A DNA stretch of 41,370 bases from Flavobacteriales bacterium (GTDB taxonomy: Bacteria > Bacteroidota > Bacteroidia > Flavobacteriales_F > PHOS-HE28). The notes beneath the pieces are model-generated. The model was given only the letters and a program-made list of their open reading frames with translations. It was not told the origin of the DNA and did not search any database. The DNA lies in assembly GCA_016788485.1 (NCBI GenBank), contig JAEUSV010000116.1, positions 1 through 41,370 of the forward strand, written 5' to 3'. The first letter of the stretch is position 1, and each line of letters opens with the position of its first letter. Shown in pieces: positions 1-8,503 of the stretch. Position numbers and translations under genes: made by a program.

Positions 1-582
1 GGCGAGCGCGTCCACGCGCACATGGTCGTCCTGCGCCACCAGCAGCCGCTCTGGCGTGGCCCCCATCCACGTGCCGTGCTCCGGGGTGCGCACCAGCGCC
101 ACGAACGCGTCCGGGTAGGTGCGGAGCGCCTGGTCGAACAGGTCGCACACGTGCCCCAGATCCAACGCCACGTTCACCACGCGTGAAAGCACGGCCTTCC
201 GAAGGGTGCCGCTGGCGATCGCGGAGCGGATGGCCTCCACGCTGGCGATGAATGCTTCCCGCGAGGTGTCCTGCTGTGCGTGCATGGGCGGAAGGGCGGC
301 GCCTTCGCAGCCTTCGAGCGCCTCGGGGTCGGGCTCCAGGTCGCCGTCCACCAGCTCCACATCGCTGCGCACGAAGGCGATGCGGGCGGGGTCGAGCACG
401 AAGGGGGCGAGCAGGAACACATCGTTCAGCTCGAACAGCTCACTACCGTCCACGTGGTCGAGCCCGGGCGTGCGTTGCGCCCAGAGCACCGTGGGTGCGC
501 CTGGGCGACGGAAACAGGCGAAGGTGAGGCCCTCGGACAGGCACCGTTCGAGCGCGGCGCGCAGGCCGGTGGAAAGGCTCAT
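1..582 (-). CDS. menF: Isochorismate synthase (MenF/EntC family), C-terminus cut off by the window
   Basis: Converts chorismate to isochorismate, the first committed step of menaquinone synthesis, in the cytoplasm. Only the first 194 codons are present; the frame stays open to base 1 and the gene continues beyond the window. Near the truncated end the protein carries VALVRTPEHG followed by GATPERLL, the motif of chorismate-utilising enzymes (isochorismate, anthranilate and salicylate synthases). The preceding stretch, AIRSAIASGTLRKAVLSR, also fits the family. The start ATG (582-580) overlaps the stop of the upstream thioesterase gene as ATGA, so the two are almost certainly co-transcribed and translationally coupled. 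Isochorismate synthase is preferred over anthranilate synthase because of the thioesterase neighbour, and because menaquinone is the usual respiratory quinone of Bacteroidota; the latter is inference. The catalytic C-terminal half is not visible. Confidence 0.85.
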   Translation of the reverse strand, partial: MSLSTGLRAALERCLSEGLTFACFRRPGAPTVLWAQRTPGLDHVDGSELFELNDVFLLAPFVLDPARIAFVRSDVELVDGDLEPDPEALEGCEGAALPPMHAQQDTSREAFIASVEAIRSAIASGTLRKAVLSRVVNVALDLGHVCDLFDQALRTYPDAFVALVRTPEHGTWMGATPERLLVAQDDHVRVDALA

Positions 583-995
583 CGCTTGGTGATGATGAGG
601 TTGGTGATGCGGCACAGGGCCACGAGGGCGCCCTCCTCATCGGTGATGCGGATGTCCCACACATGCGTGCTCCGTCCCTGGTGCATGAGGGTGCCGGTGG
701 CGGTGATGGTGCCGGAGCGCACGCCCTTGATGTGGTTGGCGTTCACCTCGATGCCCACCACGCCCTGCGTGCCGGGGTCGATCACAAGGAAGGAACCGCA
801 GCTGCCCAGCGATTCGGCGAGCGCCACGGTGGCGCCACCGTGCAACAGGCCCATCGGTTGATGTACCGCAGGGCCCACGGGCATCGTGGCCACCAGCGCG
901 CCATCGTCGGCCAGGGCGTAGCGGATGCCAAGGGTCTCCATGAGGGTGCCCGCGGTGAGGGCGTTGGCCTGTTGAACGTGCTCGGGGGTGAACAT
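579..995 (-). CDS. PaaI-type hotdog thioesterase, probable DHNA-CoA hydrolase (MenI-like)
   Basis: A 138-residue single-hotdog acyl-CoA thioesterase. The signature is LLHGGATVALAES at about residues 50-62: H52, G53 and G54 form the substrate loop and E61 is the expected catalytic acid of the PaaI/MenI subgroup. Residues 75-115 form the usual central strands, with a GVVGIEVNANHIKGV motif. It overlaps the isochorismate synthase gene by four bases (ATGA). This suggests, by inference, that it hydrolyses 1,4-dihydroxy-2-naphthoyl-CoA in menaquinone synthesis; a general housekeeping acyl-CoA thioesterase is the alternative. A TACTTTCG box lies 18 nt before the start. It is transcribed divergently from the response regulator across only 50 bp. 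Confidence 0.85.
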   Translation of the reverse strand: MFTPEHVQQANALTAGTLMETLGIRYALADDGALVATMPVGPAVHQPMGLLHGGATVALAESLGSCGSFLVIDPGTQGVVGIEVNANHIKGVRSGTITATGTLMHQGRSTHVWDIRITDEEGALVALCRITNLIITKR

Positions 996-1013
996 GGGAA
1001 GGAGCGTGCAGGG

Positions 1014-1021
1014 CGAAAGTA
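1014..1021 (-). promoter_or_regulatory. Bacteroidota-type -7 box for the thioesterase-menF pair
   Basis: On the minus strand this reads TACTTTCG, one base from the Bacteroidota consensus TAnnTTTG, and ends 18 nt before the start ATG at 995. The same variant occurs at a similar distance before several other genes in the window. No clear -33 TTG was seen. Confidence 0.45.
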
Positions 1022-1030
1022 GCCCGCACC

Positions 1031-1038
1031 GATCTTTG
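1031..1038 (+). promoter_or_regulatory. Possible -7 box of the response regulator gene
   Basis: GATCTTTG differs from TAnnTTTG only at the first base and ends 7 nt before the ATG at 1046. If used, the mRNA would be leaderless or nearly so. It lies back to back with the divergent thioesterase box, so the two promoters would overlap. Confidence 0.35.
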
Positions 1039-1045
1039 CACCCCG

Positions 1046-1747
1046 ATGAGCGAGCCCCGGAAGAAGCGCCTGCTGCTGGTGGAGGACGAGGAGAGCCTGC
1101 GCTCGGCCCTGCGCCTCAACTTCGAGCTGGAGGGCTACGATGTCACTACGGCCACGCGGGGAAGCGAGGCCATGGAGCGCATCCGTGGCGCCCGCTTCGA
1201 TGGCATCGTGCTCGATGTGATGCTGCCCGATGTGGACGGCTTCACCATCTGCGAGACCATGCGGTTGGAAGGGGATCGCACACCGGTGCTCTTCCTCACC
1301 GCCCGCAACACCCCGCAGGACCGTATCCGCGGACTGAAGAGCGGCGACGATCACCTGGGCAAGCCCTTCGAGCTGGAAGAGCTCCTGTTGCGCGTGCAGA
1401 AGCTCGTGGCGAGGGCCGGGGAGGGAAGCCCGACCGTTGGACCCGCCAAGCGCACCTTCGGCACCAACAGTGTGGATTTCGACTCGTTCGAAGTGGTCGG
1501 CCAGCGAGGGCTGCGGAAGCAGCTCACCCAGCGCGAGATCATGCTCTTGAAACTGCTGATGGACCGTGCCAACGAAGTGGTCTCGCGGGAGGAGATCCTG
1601 GAGAAGGTCTGGGGCTACGACGTGTTCCCCACCACCCGCACCATCGACAATTTCATTGTGGCGTTCCGGAAGTATTTCGAAGTAGAACCACGTGAGCCAC
1701 AGCACTTTATGAGTGTTCGAGGGGTGGGCTACAAGTTCGTGCCCTGA
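1046..1747 (+). CDS. OmpR/PhoB-family response regulator
   Basis: A 233-residue two-component transcription regulator. The receiver domain (about 7-120) has the acidic pocket VEDEE (13-17), the phosphoacceptor D57 in VLDVMLP, T85 in FLTAR and K106 in GKPF. The winged-helix DNA-binding domain (about 135-233) has LTQREIMLLKLL and ends with the typical SVRGVGYKFVP. The loop before the conserved lysine reads GLKSGDDHLGKPF, one residue shorter than the usual GLxxGADDYLxKPF. No histidine kinase gene is adjacent, so it is an orphan here and its signal and targets are unknown. The ATG at 1046 is chosen because nothing conserved lies upstream and a -7-like box ends 7 nt before it. Confidence 0.93.
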   Translation: MSEPRKKRLLLVEDEESLRSALRLNFELEGYDVTTATRGSEAMERIRGARFDGIVLDVMLPDVDGFTICETMRLEGDRTPVLFLTARNTPQDRIRGLKSGDDHLGKPFELEELLLRVQKLVARAGEGSPTVGPAKRTFGTNSVDFDSFEVVGQRGLRKQLTQREIMLLKLLMDRANEVVSREEILEKVWGYDVFPTTRTIDNFIVAFRKYFEVEPREPQHFMSVRGVGYKFVP

Positions 1748-1863
1748 TTTTTTTCGTCCGTACTGGCAACCCTCTTTCCGGGCCACCGTCTTCTGGTTGT
1801 CCAAGGCTCAAGTTCTTCCTGGCCTTGGAGCTGGTTCCATCAAATCCTTGCAGGTTTACCGCG

Positions 1864-1895
1864 CAGGGGCCCCACCGGGCCCCTGTTCGGTTTTT
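1864..1895 (+). terminator. Rho-independent terminator-like hairpin after the response regulator
   Basis: A perfect 9-bp GC stem, CAGGGGCCC (1864-1872) and GGGCCCCTG (1877-1885), with loop CACC, is followed by TTCGG and a run of five T (1891-1895). It lies 117 nt past the response regulator stop and upstream of the next promoter. The rest of the 1748-2049 intergenic stretch shows no convincing gene. Confidence 0.7.
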
Positions 1896-1943
1896 CGGGG
1901 GGCGGTCGGTGGGAAGGATCGTCGAAAATTCCTTGAAAGGCCC

Positions 1944-1974
1944 TTGTCAACGGACACGGCGTTCGCTACTTTAG
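1944..1974 (+). promoter_or_regulatory. Promoter of the T9SS type A protein gene
   Basis: TTG (1944-1946) and TACTTTAG (1967-1974) are separated by 20 bp. This fits the Bacteroidota arrangement (-33 TTG, about 19-21 bp, -7 TAnnTTTG) with one mismatch in the -7 box. It implies a leader of roughly 70 nt before the ATG at 2050, one of the longest in the window. Confidence 0.55.
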
Positions 1975-2049
1975 CCGTGGCTTGTCATGGGTGCGATGCG
2001 GTGAGAGGAGCAAGCCTGAACCAAAGACCCCACGTAATACATCACTTCC

Positions 2050-2820
2050 ATGAACGCACGCTACGCGATCCTCGCCGCTTCGTTCTCCCTTGGCACTGCG
2101 CTCATGGCGCAGAGCAATTTCGACATCGGCCTCTTCCCGGGTTCGAACGGCACCCTGGAGGTGAAGGTGAGGCCTGCCGATGATTTCGATGGCATCTTCT
2201 CGAGCCTCGTTTTCAGCCTGCGGTACGACCGCAACAGCGACCTGCAGCTGGGCGAGCCGCTCCAGCCCGCTGACGTGGCCCCGTACATGGCCGTGACGCG
2301 TTCGGGCGGTCTGCGCCAGGAAGGCTCCTTCGACTACCAGGTCTATGCCGGCTTCGGGTTCCAGAACATGGGCGCCGCCGGTGTGAACTGGGAGGCGGGC
2401 AAGGAGTACACGGTGCTCACCATCCCCTGCACCGGCACCGGCACGGTGGAGCTCATCAACGATGCCTGGACCGGCGAGGTGCGCAACAACGCGGACTACT
2501 ACGTCTCCCTCGGCGGCATGGACCGCACCGGTGTCATCTATCGCTCCATGGTGCAATTGGGCGGCGATGACGATGCCGTCATCATCCAGCCCAACCCGAA
2601 CCAGGGCGAGTTCATGTTCTCGTTCACCAGCACCGAGCCCACCGACATCAAGTTGGAGATGCTTAACGCCCTCGGCCAGACCGTGTACACGGAGCGCCTG
2701 CGCGAATACCAGGGCACCTTCCGCAAGGACATGGACCTCACCGCCCAGAGCAACGGGGTTTACTACCTGAAGATCACCCGCGGCAACGAGCTGAGCGTGC
2801 ACAAGGTGGTGTACCGCTGA
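2050..2820 (+). CDS. Secreted protein with T9SS type A sorting domain
   Basis: A 256-residue exported protein. Residues 1-20 form a signal peptide ending ALMA before QSNFD. The middle (about 21-170) is beta-rich with a cohesin-like feel (KVRPADDFDGIFSSLVFSLRYD) but has no catalytic motif that I recognise. Residues 176-256 are a T9SS type A C-terminal signal: it opens with QPNPNQGEF, has LEMLNALGQTVYTE and NGVYYLKI in the middle, and ends KVVYR. It would cross the outer membrane through the type IX system and be released or anchored at the surface. It stands alone between its own promoter and a terminator. The domain type is well supported; the substrate or binding partner is unknown. Confidence 0.88.
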   Translation: MNARYAILAASFSLGTALMAQSNFDIGLFPGSNGTLEVKVRPADDFDGIFSSLVFSLRYDRNSDLQLGEPLQPADVAPYMAVTRSGGLRQEGSFDYQVYAGFGFQNMGAAGVNWEAGKEYTVLTIPCTGTGTVELINDAWTGEVRNNADYYVSLGGMDRTGVIYRSMVQLGGDDDAVIIQPNPNQGEFMFSFTSTEPTDIKLEMLNALGQTVYTERLREYQGTFRKDMDLTAQSNGVYYLKITRGNELSVHKVVYR

Positions 2821-2840
2821 GCTTTTGAACTACGGAATTT

Positions 2841-2870
2841 GAAGGGAGGCTGCGGCCTCCCTTCGCTTTT
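2841..2870. terminator. Terminator between convergent genes
   Basis: A perfect 10-bp stem, GAAGGGAGGC (2841-2850) and GCCTCCCTTC (2855-2864), with loop TGCG, is followed by GCTTTT. It lies between the ends of the T9SS protein gene (plus, stop at 2820) and addB (minus, stop at 2872), so it can serve both, with the better T-run on the plus strand. Confidence 0.8.
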
Positions 2871-2871
2871 C

Positions 2872-5619
2872 CTAGCCCACACAGGCCTTGCAATAGCTGC
2901 TCTTGCTGTTGTGCGTGAACGGCACCGCGGGATCGAGCAGTTCGGCGACGATGTCGAGCAGCAGGCTGCGCAGCATGGGCAGATCGGTGCGGGTGATACG
3001 CTCCTCTCCGTTGAACTGCAGCAGGAGACCGCCGGAGCGCGAGGCCTGTTGCAGGGGCAGGATGGCTGCGGCCACGGCCTCCTCCTCCGGTCGTGCCTCC
3101 AGGTAGGCGAAGGCATACGTGAGCAGCTGGAAGCCGTGGTGGTCCTTCGCCGCGCGCAGGGACTCCACCGTCGGGTCCTTCACCCGCAAGCTGTCCTCCT
3201 TCGCCTTGCCCGTCTTGAGGTCCAGGATCGTCACCAGGCCGTCGCGCCGGTCGATGCGGTCGATGCGGCCCTTGATCCGCACCTCGAACCCGAAGCGCTC
3301 CAAGGCCCCCGGGATCGGCACGTTCACCGCCTGTTCGAGCCCGAGCACGGTCGTCAGCGCCCCTTGCCCCAGTCGTTCCTCCTCGATGCCCATGAACGCA
3401 TCGAGGGCCTTGAGCGCCATCGTGCGCTGCAGCAGGGGTTGGCCATGGGCAAGTAGCTCACGGCCGAACTCCTGTTCGAGCAGGTGTTCCAGATGCGCGG
3501 CGGACTCCTTGCGGATCGCCGCCATGTCAGCGACGGTCAAGGGGCGCTCCACGTGGGCGTTGTAGGCCAGCTCGAACGCCTTGTGGATGGCATTGCCGAG
3601 CAGGTCGGGGGCGATCATGCCGGACGGTTGCTCACGCTCCTCCGCCCCGAGGAAATGGGACAGGAGCAGGTCGAGGGGGCAGCGCAGGAAGGTGGCCAGC
3701 GCCGAAGGGGAGATGCCTTTTTCCAGGCGCTCACGGAGCAGCCTGAGGGTCTCCTGATCCTTCTGCACGGCGATGCCTGCGCTGGCGCGATGCGGCACGG
3801 GGCTTTGCAGGTGGCTGTGCCCCAGTTCCGTGTTCGAGGCCGGCACCAGCTCCAGTTCAAGTTGCCGGATGAACCTGCTCTCGCCCTGCTCGGCGCCATC
3901 CGGGCACACCAAGGTGACGTCCGGGCACCGCTGGATCAACCGCATGAAGTGGTATGCGGATACGGCCTCCTGGTCGTGGCGCGAAGGCAGGTGGTGGTGC
4001 CTGCGCAGCTCGTGCGGGATGAAGCTCTTGTCCATCGCCGATGGGGGAAGGTGGCCTTCCTGCGCACTGAGCAGGATGATGCGCCCGGGGTCGAGCGCGC
4101 GCGTCTCAAGCATGCCCATCAGTTGGGCGCCGGCGAGCGGTTCGCCGAAGAGCCCGAGCCGCTGTTCCTGCTGGATGCGCTGGTGCAGTTCCGCATAGCT
4201 GCGCCCGTCGATGCCCGGGCAATGCGCCCGCACCAGCCGGTCCATCCGTTCGTGGGCCACGGCGGCCAGGTAGAGCTGCTCCTGGATGAAGGCATCGCTC
4301 GGGTTCGATGCCTGTGCGAACGCGATCAGGGCCAGCAAGGCGCTGCCGATGGCGGCACCGTCGGTCGCAGGTGCGCCCAATGCCGCGAGGCCATGGTCGC
4401 GCACCGCCTCATCCAGCTCGTCGATCACCACGCGGAGATCGGCATAGGGCACATGCGAACGCCGCCGCTGCTGCAACGCGGATGAGGCCTTGCGTGCCCA
4501 TGCGCCGAAGAGGCCTTGTGCGATGAAGGGATGGCCGATGACCTTTTCGATCGCGGTGAGCGAAGGGCCCTGTGCAGGGTGGGCATCGCGGTGCAGGGTG
4601 AGCAGCGCGTTGATGAGCGCGCCCACGGGCAGCGCTCGCAGCGGCATGCCCATGGTCACGTTGATGGGTCCGGTGGCTCCGGGAAGGGCTTCGAGCAGGG
4701 GCATGAGCAGCTGCTCGTCGGCGAGCACAACGGCGGTGCGCGCACGTTCGTCGTCGCTCAGTTCCCCGAGCCTGGCCGCGGCATAGAGCGCTTGTGCCGC
4801 GCCCACCGGTGTGTGGATCACGCGGATGGTGCGTTGGAGCGTACGGAGCGAGCGGCGGGGCGCGATCCGTCCCGGTCCCAGCGCGGCGATCGCGGAGCGC
4901 ACCGCATCACCGGCCTCCTGCGCGGCATCGGCCAGGTAGTGCTCGTCGGTGTCCCAGGCCACCTGCAAGCAACCCTGCACCTGGAGGGCCTTGAGCACGT
5001 CCAGCTGGGCCACGTTCAGGGCATTGAGGCCGGCGGCCCAGATCGCGGGGTGTTCATTGCCCGGCTTCGTGGCCTGCTCCGCCGCGACACGCTCCACCAG
5101 GCCACCGGTGCCATGCCCCTGCTCCCGCCAGCGCTGGTCCAAGGCGCGGTGAAGGGCGCCCTTCATGTGCCAGTAGCGGAGCATCCGTTCCTGGCCCTGG
5201 CTCAGGTCGTCCGCGCGGAAGCTCCAATCCAGTTCCTCCCAGTTGCGCAGGTCGCGGTAGAACGCATCCAGGTCGATACGGTGGGCGTCCACCTCGCTCA
5301 TGTCGCGCAGGGCCGTGGGTGCCCATTGCAGGAACTCGTTGAGCGGGGAGGCCTTCGCGCCCTCCAGCCGAAGGTGCTCGGCATGGGCCTCGAAGAGCAG
5401 GTCCATGCTGTTGCCCGTGCGCATGCCGCCGATGCGCTCGCACAACCCGTTCAGCGTGGTGGTGCGGGGGCTCCACAGCGCGCTCTTCGCGCGGCGGGCG
5501 AGCTCATGGCGCAGGTGCAGGCCGGCACGCTGGCTGGGCAGCACCACCGTCACCTGTGAGAGGTCCTTGCCGTACTCGGCAAGCAGCAGGTCGGCCAGTT
5601 CGCCCAGGAAAGTGTCCAT
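2872..5619 (-). CDS. addB: AddB/RexB-like helicase-nuclease subunit (PD-(D/E)XK family)
   Basis: A 915-residue cytoplasmic protein, the likely partner of the AddA-like helicase at 8500-11616 in processing DNA double-strand ends for recombination. The N-terminus has VTVVLPSQRAGLHLRHEL, an inactive-looking helicase-type fold. The C-terminal nuclease domain has RIKGRIDRIDRRDG, then ILDLKTGK with D800 and K802, then HHGFQLLTYAFAYLEA: a complete PD-(D/E)XK site. C647 (FLRCPLDLL) and the terminal C910 and C913 (YCKAC) match three of the four cysteines that hold the AddB iron-sulfur cluster. The protein ends two residues after C913, so the usual fourth cysteine of CX2CX5C is missing. A TAATTTGG box ends 7 nt before the start. 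AddB is preferred over RecC-type subunits because of the nuclease site. Confidence 0.85.
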   Translation of the reverse strand: MDTFLGELADLLLAEYGKDLSQVTVVLPSQRAGLHLRHELARRAKSALWSPRTTTLNGLCERIGGMRTGNSMDLLFEAHAEHLRLEGAKASPLNEFLQWAPTALRDMSEVDAHRIDLDAFYRDLRNWEELDWSFRADDLSQGQERMLRYWHMKGALHRALDQRWREQGHGTGGLVERVAAEQATKPGNEHPAIWAAGLNALNVAQLDVLKALQVQGCLQVAWDTDEHYLADAAQEAGDAVRSAIAALGPGRIAPRRSLRTLQRTIRVIHTPVGAAQALYAAARLGELSDDERARTAVVLADEQLLMPLLEALPGATGPINVTMGMPLRALPVGALINALLTLHRDAHPAQGPSLTAIEKVIGHPFIAQGLFGAWARKASSALQQRRRSHVPYADLRVVIDELDEAVRDHGLAALGAPATDGAAIGSALLALIAFAQASNPSDAFIQEQLYLAAVAHERMDRLVRAHCPGIDGRSYAELHQRIQQEQRLGLFGEPLAGAQLMGMLETRALDPGRIILLSAQEGHLPPSAMDKSFIPHELRRHHHLPSRHDQEAVSAYHFMRLIQRCPDVTLVCPDGAEQGESRFIRQLELELVPASNTELGHSHLQSPVPHRASAGIAVQKDQETLRLLRERLEKGISPSALATFLRCPLDLLLSHFLGAEEREQPSGMIAPDLLGNAIHKAFELAYNAHVERPLTVADMAAIRKESAAHLEHLLEQEFGRELLAHGQPLLQRTMALKALDAFMGIEEERLGQGALTTVLGLEQAVNVPIPGALERFGFEVRIKGRIDRIDRRDGLVTILDLKTGKAKEDSLRVKDPTVESLRAAKDHHGFQLLTYAFAYLEARPEEEAVAAAILPLQQASRSGGLLLQFNGEERITRTDLPMLRSLLLDIVAELLDPAVPFTHNSKSSYCKACVG

Positions 5620-5626
5620 CGGTTGC

Positions 5627-5634
5627 CCAAATTA
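5627..5634 (-). promoter_or_regulatory. Possible -7 box of addB
   Basis: The minus strand reads TAATTTGG, similar to TAnnTTTG, and ends 7 nt before the addB ATG. It falls inside the 21-bp gap to the divergent small gene, leaving no space for a separate regulatory region. Confidence 0.3.
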
Positions 5635-5640
5635 GCGGCC

Positions 5641-5889
5641 ATGACCTTCGATCCACCGCGTTACCGCAGGACCGCCACGGGTGCCAACAGGTACCGGATC
5701 GAGGCGGATGATCGCTTCACCGAGCTCCAACGGCTTGGCCGGCGCTGGCTGGTGCACGTCGTGCGCGACGCGCCCTATCCCGAGCGCGTGCGCATCGCGG
5801 AAATGCTCGATGGGCTCGGCGGCACCTTCGTTGAGGACGATCCGGCCGACTTTGAACGGATATTGTTGGAGGCAGAAGGGCAGGGGTGA
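5641..5889 (+). CDS. Small conserved-looking protein of unknown function
   Basis: An 82-residue protein that I do not recognise. It begins MTFDPPRYRRTATGANRYRIEADDRF and continues FTELQRLGRRWLVHVV, with an acidic C-terminal third (FVEDDPADFERILLEAEG). There is no signal peptide or membrane segment, so it is probably cytoplasmic. The ATG at 5641 is preferred over a TTG at 5623, which would overlap the addB promoter area. It is divergent from addB with a 21-bp gap and ends 48 nt before the PKD protein gene. Codon use matches the neighbours and no competing frame is better, so it is likely real. Confidence 0.6.
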   Translation: MTFDPPRYRRTATGANRYRIEADDRFTELQRLGRRWLVHVVRDAPYPERVRIAEMLDGLGGTFVEDDPADFERILLEAEGQG

Positions 5890-5914
5890 GGGAACATCGG
5901 GCGCCGAAAGGCGT

Positions 5915-5924
5915 TACCTTTTCG
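5915..5924 (+). promoter_or_regulatory. Possible -7 box of the PKD protein gene
   Basis: TACCTTTTCG resembles TAnnTTTG/TAnnTTCG with one extra T and ends 13 nt before the ATG at 5938. No -33 TTG was seen at the expected distance. Confidence 0.3.
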
Positions 5925-5937
5925 TCATCCTCATCGG

Positions 5938-8061
5938 ATGCGCGGCCTCCTCGCCATCGGTCTCTCCTGCCTGCTGTCCTTCGCGGCACAGGCCACCCAC
6001 ATCATCGGGGGCGAGCTCTATTACGACAACATCGGTGGTGACCTCTACGATGTGACCCTCAAGATCTACCGGGATTGCGGGCCGAACAACACGAACGGCA
6101 CGGGGTTCGACCCATCGGTGGAGATCGGGGTGTTCGATGCCAATGGAGCCTACCTCTTCAGCGAGTTCTTCACCTTCCCTGGCAGTACCACGGTACCTGT
6201 GGTGTTGAACAATCCGTGCCTGGTGGCCCCTCCGGTGATCTGCGTGGAGGAGGCGGAATACACGGGCCAGCTGACGCTTCCTTCGGGCACAGGGGGGTAT
6301 ATCCTGGCTTACCAGCGCTGCTGCCGCACACCATCCATCCTCAACCTGCAGAACCCCGGCAGCCAGGGGCTCACGTGCATGGCGCAGGTGCCCGATGCCA
6401 GCATCACGGGTCCCAACAGCAGTCCGCGGTTCACGCTGTACCCGCCCATCGCGCTGTGTGCGAACATGGCGATGACCTTCGACCATTCGGCCACCGATCC
6501 CGATGGCGATCAGCTCGAGTACGCGCTCGCCGAACCGTATGATGGAGGCAGTACCACGATCCCCCAGCCCTCTCCGCCGGCCCCACCGCCATACGGGCCC
6601 GTCACCTGGGCCCCGGGCTATTCGGTGGCCAACATGATCAATGCGTCACCTGCGCTCGCGATCGATGCGGTGAGCGGCTTCATGCAGTTGACACCCACAT
6701 TGATCGGCTCGTTCGTGATGGGTGTGCGCGTGACGGAGCGGCGCAACGGCCAGGTGCTTTCAGAGGTCACCCGCGACCTGCGCTTTGATGTGGTGAACTG
6801 CCAGGTGAGCACGGCCAGCGCCATCCAGCAGCAGGCCACGTTCTGCAACGGGCTCACGGTGGACTTCGTGAACCTGGGCGTGGGCGGCTCGTTCCATTGG
6901 GACATGGGCGTGCCGGGCACACTGGCCGACACCAGCGACCAGGTCTCGCCCACCTTCACCTATCCCGACAGCGGGGTGTACACGGTGACGCTCATTGCCG
7001 ACCCCGGATGGCCCTGTGCCGATACGAGCACCGCGACCTTCGCCGTGTACGAGCCCATCACCGTCACCTTCAATGCACCGCCCGTGCTGTGCATGGACGC
7101 ACAGCCTATGCCGCTCACGGCGAGCGGACCCTTCTCCGCCACGGCGAACGTGGCCTGGGACACTGGTCCGCTGGGCATCGCACCGGTGCTCAATGCACAG
7201 CAACTGCTGGTGACCTTCTCGCAGCCGGGCGATCATGTGGTGCAGGTGGACGCGGAGGAGAACGGCTGCACGGCGACGTTCTCGGACACGGTGACCGTGC
7301 ATCCCCTTCCGGTGGCCGCGTTCACGGCCGACACGGCGGGCTGCGCCCCATACCCGGCGCAGTTCACCGACCAGAGCACCGCATGGACACCGCTGGCGCA
7401 TCTGTGGCAGTTCGGCGACGGTACCACCTCCACCGCTCAATCGCCCCTGCACACCTACACCCAGGCCGGCCGTTACGATGTCTCGCTCACCGTCACCACT
7501 TCCACAGGATGCGTCGACACCGCCGTGGTCGTGCGTCCCCAGCTCGTACAGGTGTGGCCCCTGCCTGAAGCCGTGCTCTGGGCCGAACCCATGGAGACCT
7601 CCATCATGGACCCGACCGTGACGATCAACGATGCGAGCGTGAACGCGCTGGCCTGGTCGTTCGCGCTGGACGGCACCACGTACGAACAGCCCGGTTTCGT
7701 GCACACCTTCTCCGGAGCGGGGGCCTTCCCGGTGGAGCTCACGGTCACCTCCGGACCGGGCTGTACGGCCACCAGCAGCATCACGGTGATCGTTCGCGAT
7801 CATCTCTTCTATGCCCCGAACAGCTTCACCCCCGATGGCGACGGGGTGAACGACAGCTGGCGTCCGAGCGTGCTGGGCGCGCGCACCTACGAGCTTTCGG
7901 TCTTCGATCGCTGGGGGGCTGTCGTCTTCAGCACCACCGATCCCGAAGCCGCGTGGGACGGCATCGGGGCTTCGCAGGGCACCTATGCGTACAAGGTCCG
8001 GCTCGCGGAGTACGGGCCGCTGGACCGCGAGTACAACGGTTCCGTCACCCTTCTGCGTTGA
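5938..8061 (+). CDS. PKD-domain surface protein with T9SS type B (gliding-motility) C-terminal domain
   Basis: A 707-residue exported protein. The signal peptide (1-19, ending AAQA) is followed by THIIGGELYYDNIGGDLYDV, the opening of a widespread Bacteroidota surface-protein N-domain with several cysteines (RDCGPN, YQRCCRTP). PKD-like folds follow, for example FHWDMGVPG and HLWQFGDGTTS, each with the strand pattern YDVSLTVTT. The last 90 or so residues are the type B signal: FYAPNSFTPDGDGVND, then YELSVFDRWGAVVFST, AWDGIGASQGTYAYKV and a final VTLLR. It is expected to be exported by the type IX system to the cell surface; type B substrates usually need a PorP/SprF-type partner, and one is encoded at 22667-23668. 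It is transcribed alone. Its 3' end overlaps the convergent elaA gene by 17 bp. Confidence 0.88.
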   Translation: MRGLLAIGLSCLLSFAAQATHIIGGELYYDNIGGDLYDVTLKIYRDCGPNNTNGTGFDPSVEIGVFDANGAYLFSEFFTFPGSTTVPVVLNNPCLVAPPVICVEEAEYTGQLTLPSGTGGYILAYQRCCRTPSILNLQNPGSQGLTCMAQVPDASITGPNSSPRFTLYPPIALCANMAMTFDHSATDPDGDQLEYALAEPYDGGSTTIPQPSPPAPPPYGPVTWAPGYSVANMINASPALAIDAVSGFMQLTPTLIGSFVMGVRVTERRNGQVLSEVTRDLRFDVVNCQVSTASAIQQQATFCNGLTVDFVNLGVGGSFHWDMGVPGTLADTSDQVSPTFTYPDSGVYTVTLIADPGWPCADTSTATFAVYEPITVTFNAPPVLCMDAQPMPLTASGPFSATANVAWDTGPLGIAPVLNAQQLLVTFSQPGDHVVQVDAEENGCTATFSDTVTVHPLPVAAFTADTAGCAPYPAQFTDQSTAWTPLAHLWQFGDGTTSTAQSPLHTYTQAGRYDVSLTVTTSTGCVDTAVVVRPQLVQVWPLPEAVLWAEPMETSIMDPTVTINDASVNALAWSFALDGTTYEQPGFVHTFSGAGAFPVELTVTSGPGCTATSSITVIVRDHLFYAPNSFTPDGDGVNDSWRPSVLGARTYELSVFDRWGAVVFSTTDPEAAWDGIGASQGTYAYKVRLAEYGPLDREYNGSVTLLR

Positions 8062-8503
8062 ACACCATGTCCACGTGCGGGATCCCGTCCCAGTCGTACA
8101 CGGGACCCGTTTCGCGATAGCCCAATCGGCCGTACATGCCCACCAGGTGGGCCTGGGCGGAAAGCGCATTGCGGGGCGAGCCGTACCGTTCGGCCAGCCA
8201 TTCCATCGCCGCGCGCATCAATTCGGCGGCGATCCCCTTGTTGCGATGGCGCGGATCCACCACCACCCGGCCGATGTGTGGCAGGCCATCGGTGGACGGT
8301 GGCAGCATGCGCGCATAGCCGATGAGCCCATCGGCAGGGTCGAGCGCCAGCACGTGTTCGGCGGTGGGGTCGAGCCCGTCGATCTCGGCGTAAGGGCATC
8401 GTTGTTCCACGACGAACACGTCCACGCGGAGCCTGAGCAGATCGTGCAGTTCCAGCGTAGTGAGCGCCTGGAACGGCTTGATGGTGATGGTCGGTCCCTT
8501 CAT
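8045..8503 (-). CDS. elaA: ElaA-family GNAT N-acetyltransferase
   Basis: A 152-residue acetyl-CoA-dependent acyltransferase. It matches the ElaA pattern closely: LLRLRVDVFVVEQRCPYAEIDG near the N-terminus, YARMLPPS, then IGRVVVDPRHRNKGIAAELM, which contains the GNAT acetyl-CoA loop (R/Q-x-x-G-x-A/G), then AQAHLVGMYGRLGY, and the C-terminal DGIPHVDM. The substrate of ElaA proteins is not established. The start overlaps the addA stop as ATGA, so it is co-transcribed with addA, an association that gives no clear functional clue. The 3' end overlaps the convergent PKD gene by 17 bp. Confidence 0.88.
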   Translation of the reverse strand: MKGPTITIKPFQALTTLELHDLLRLRVDVFVVEQRCPYAEIDGLDPTAEHVLALDPADGLIGYARMLPPSTDGLPHIGRVVVDPRHRNKGIAAELMRAAMEWLAERYGSPRNALSAQAHLVGMYGRLGYRETGPVYDWDGIPHVDMVFNAEG

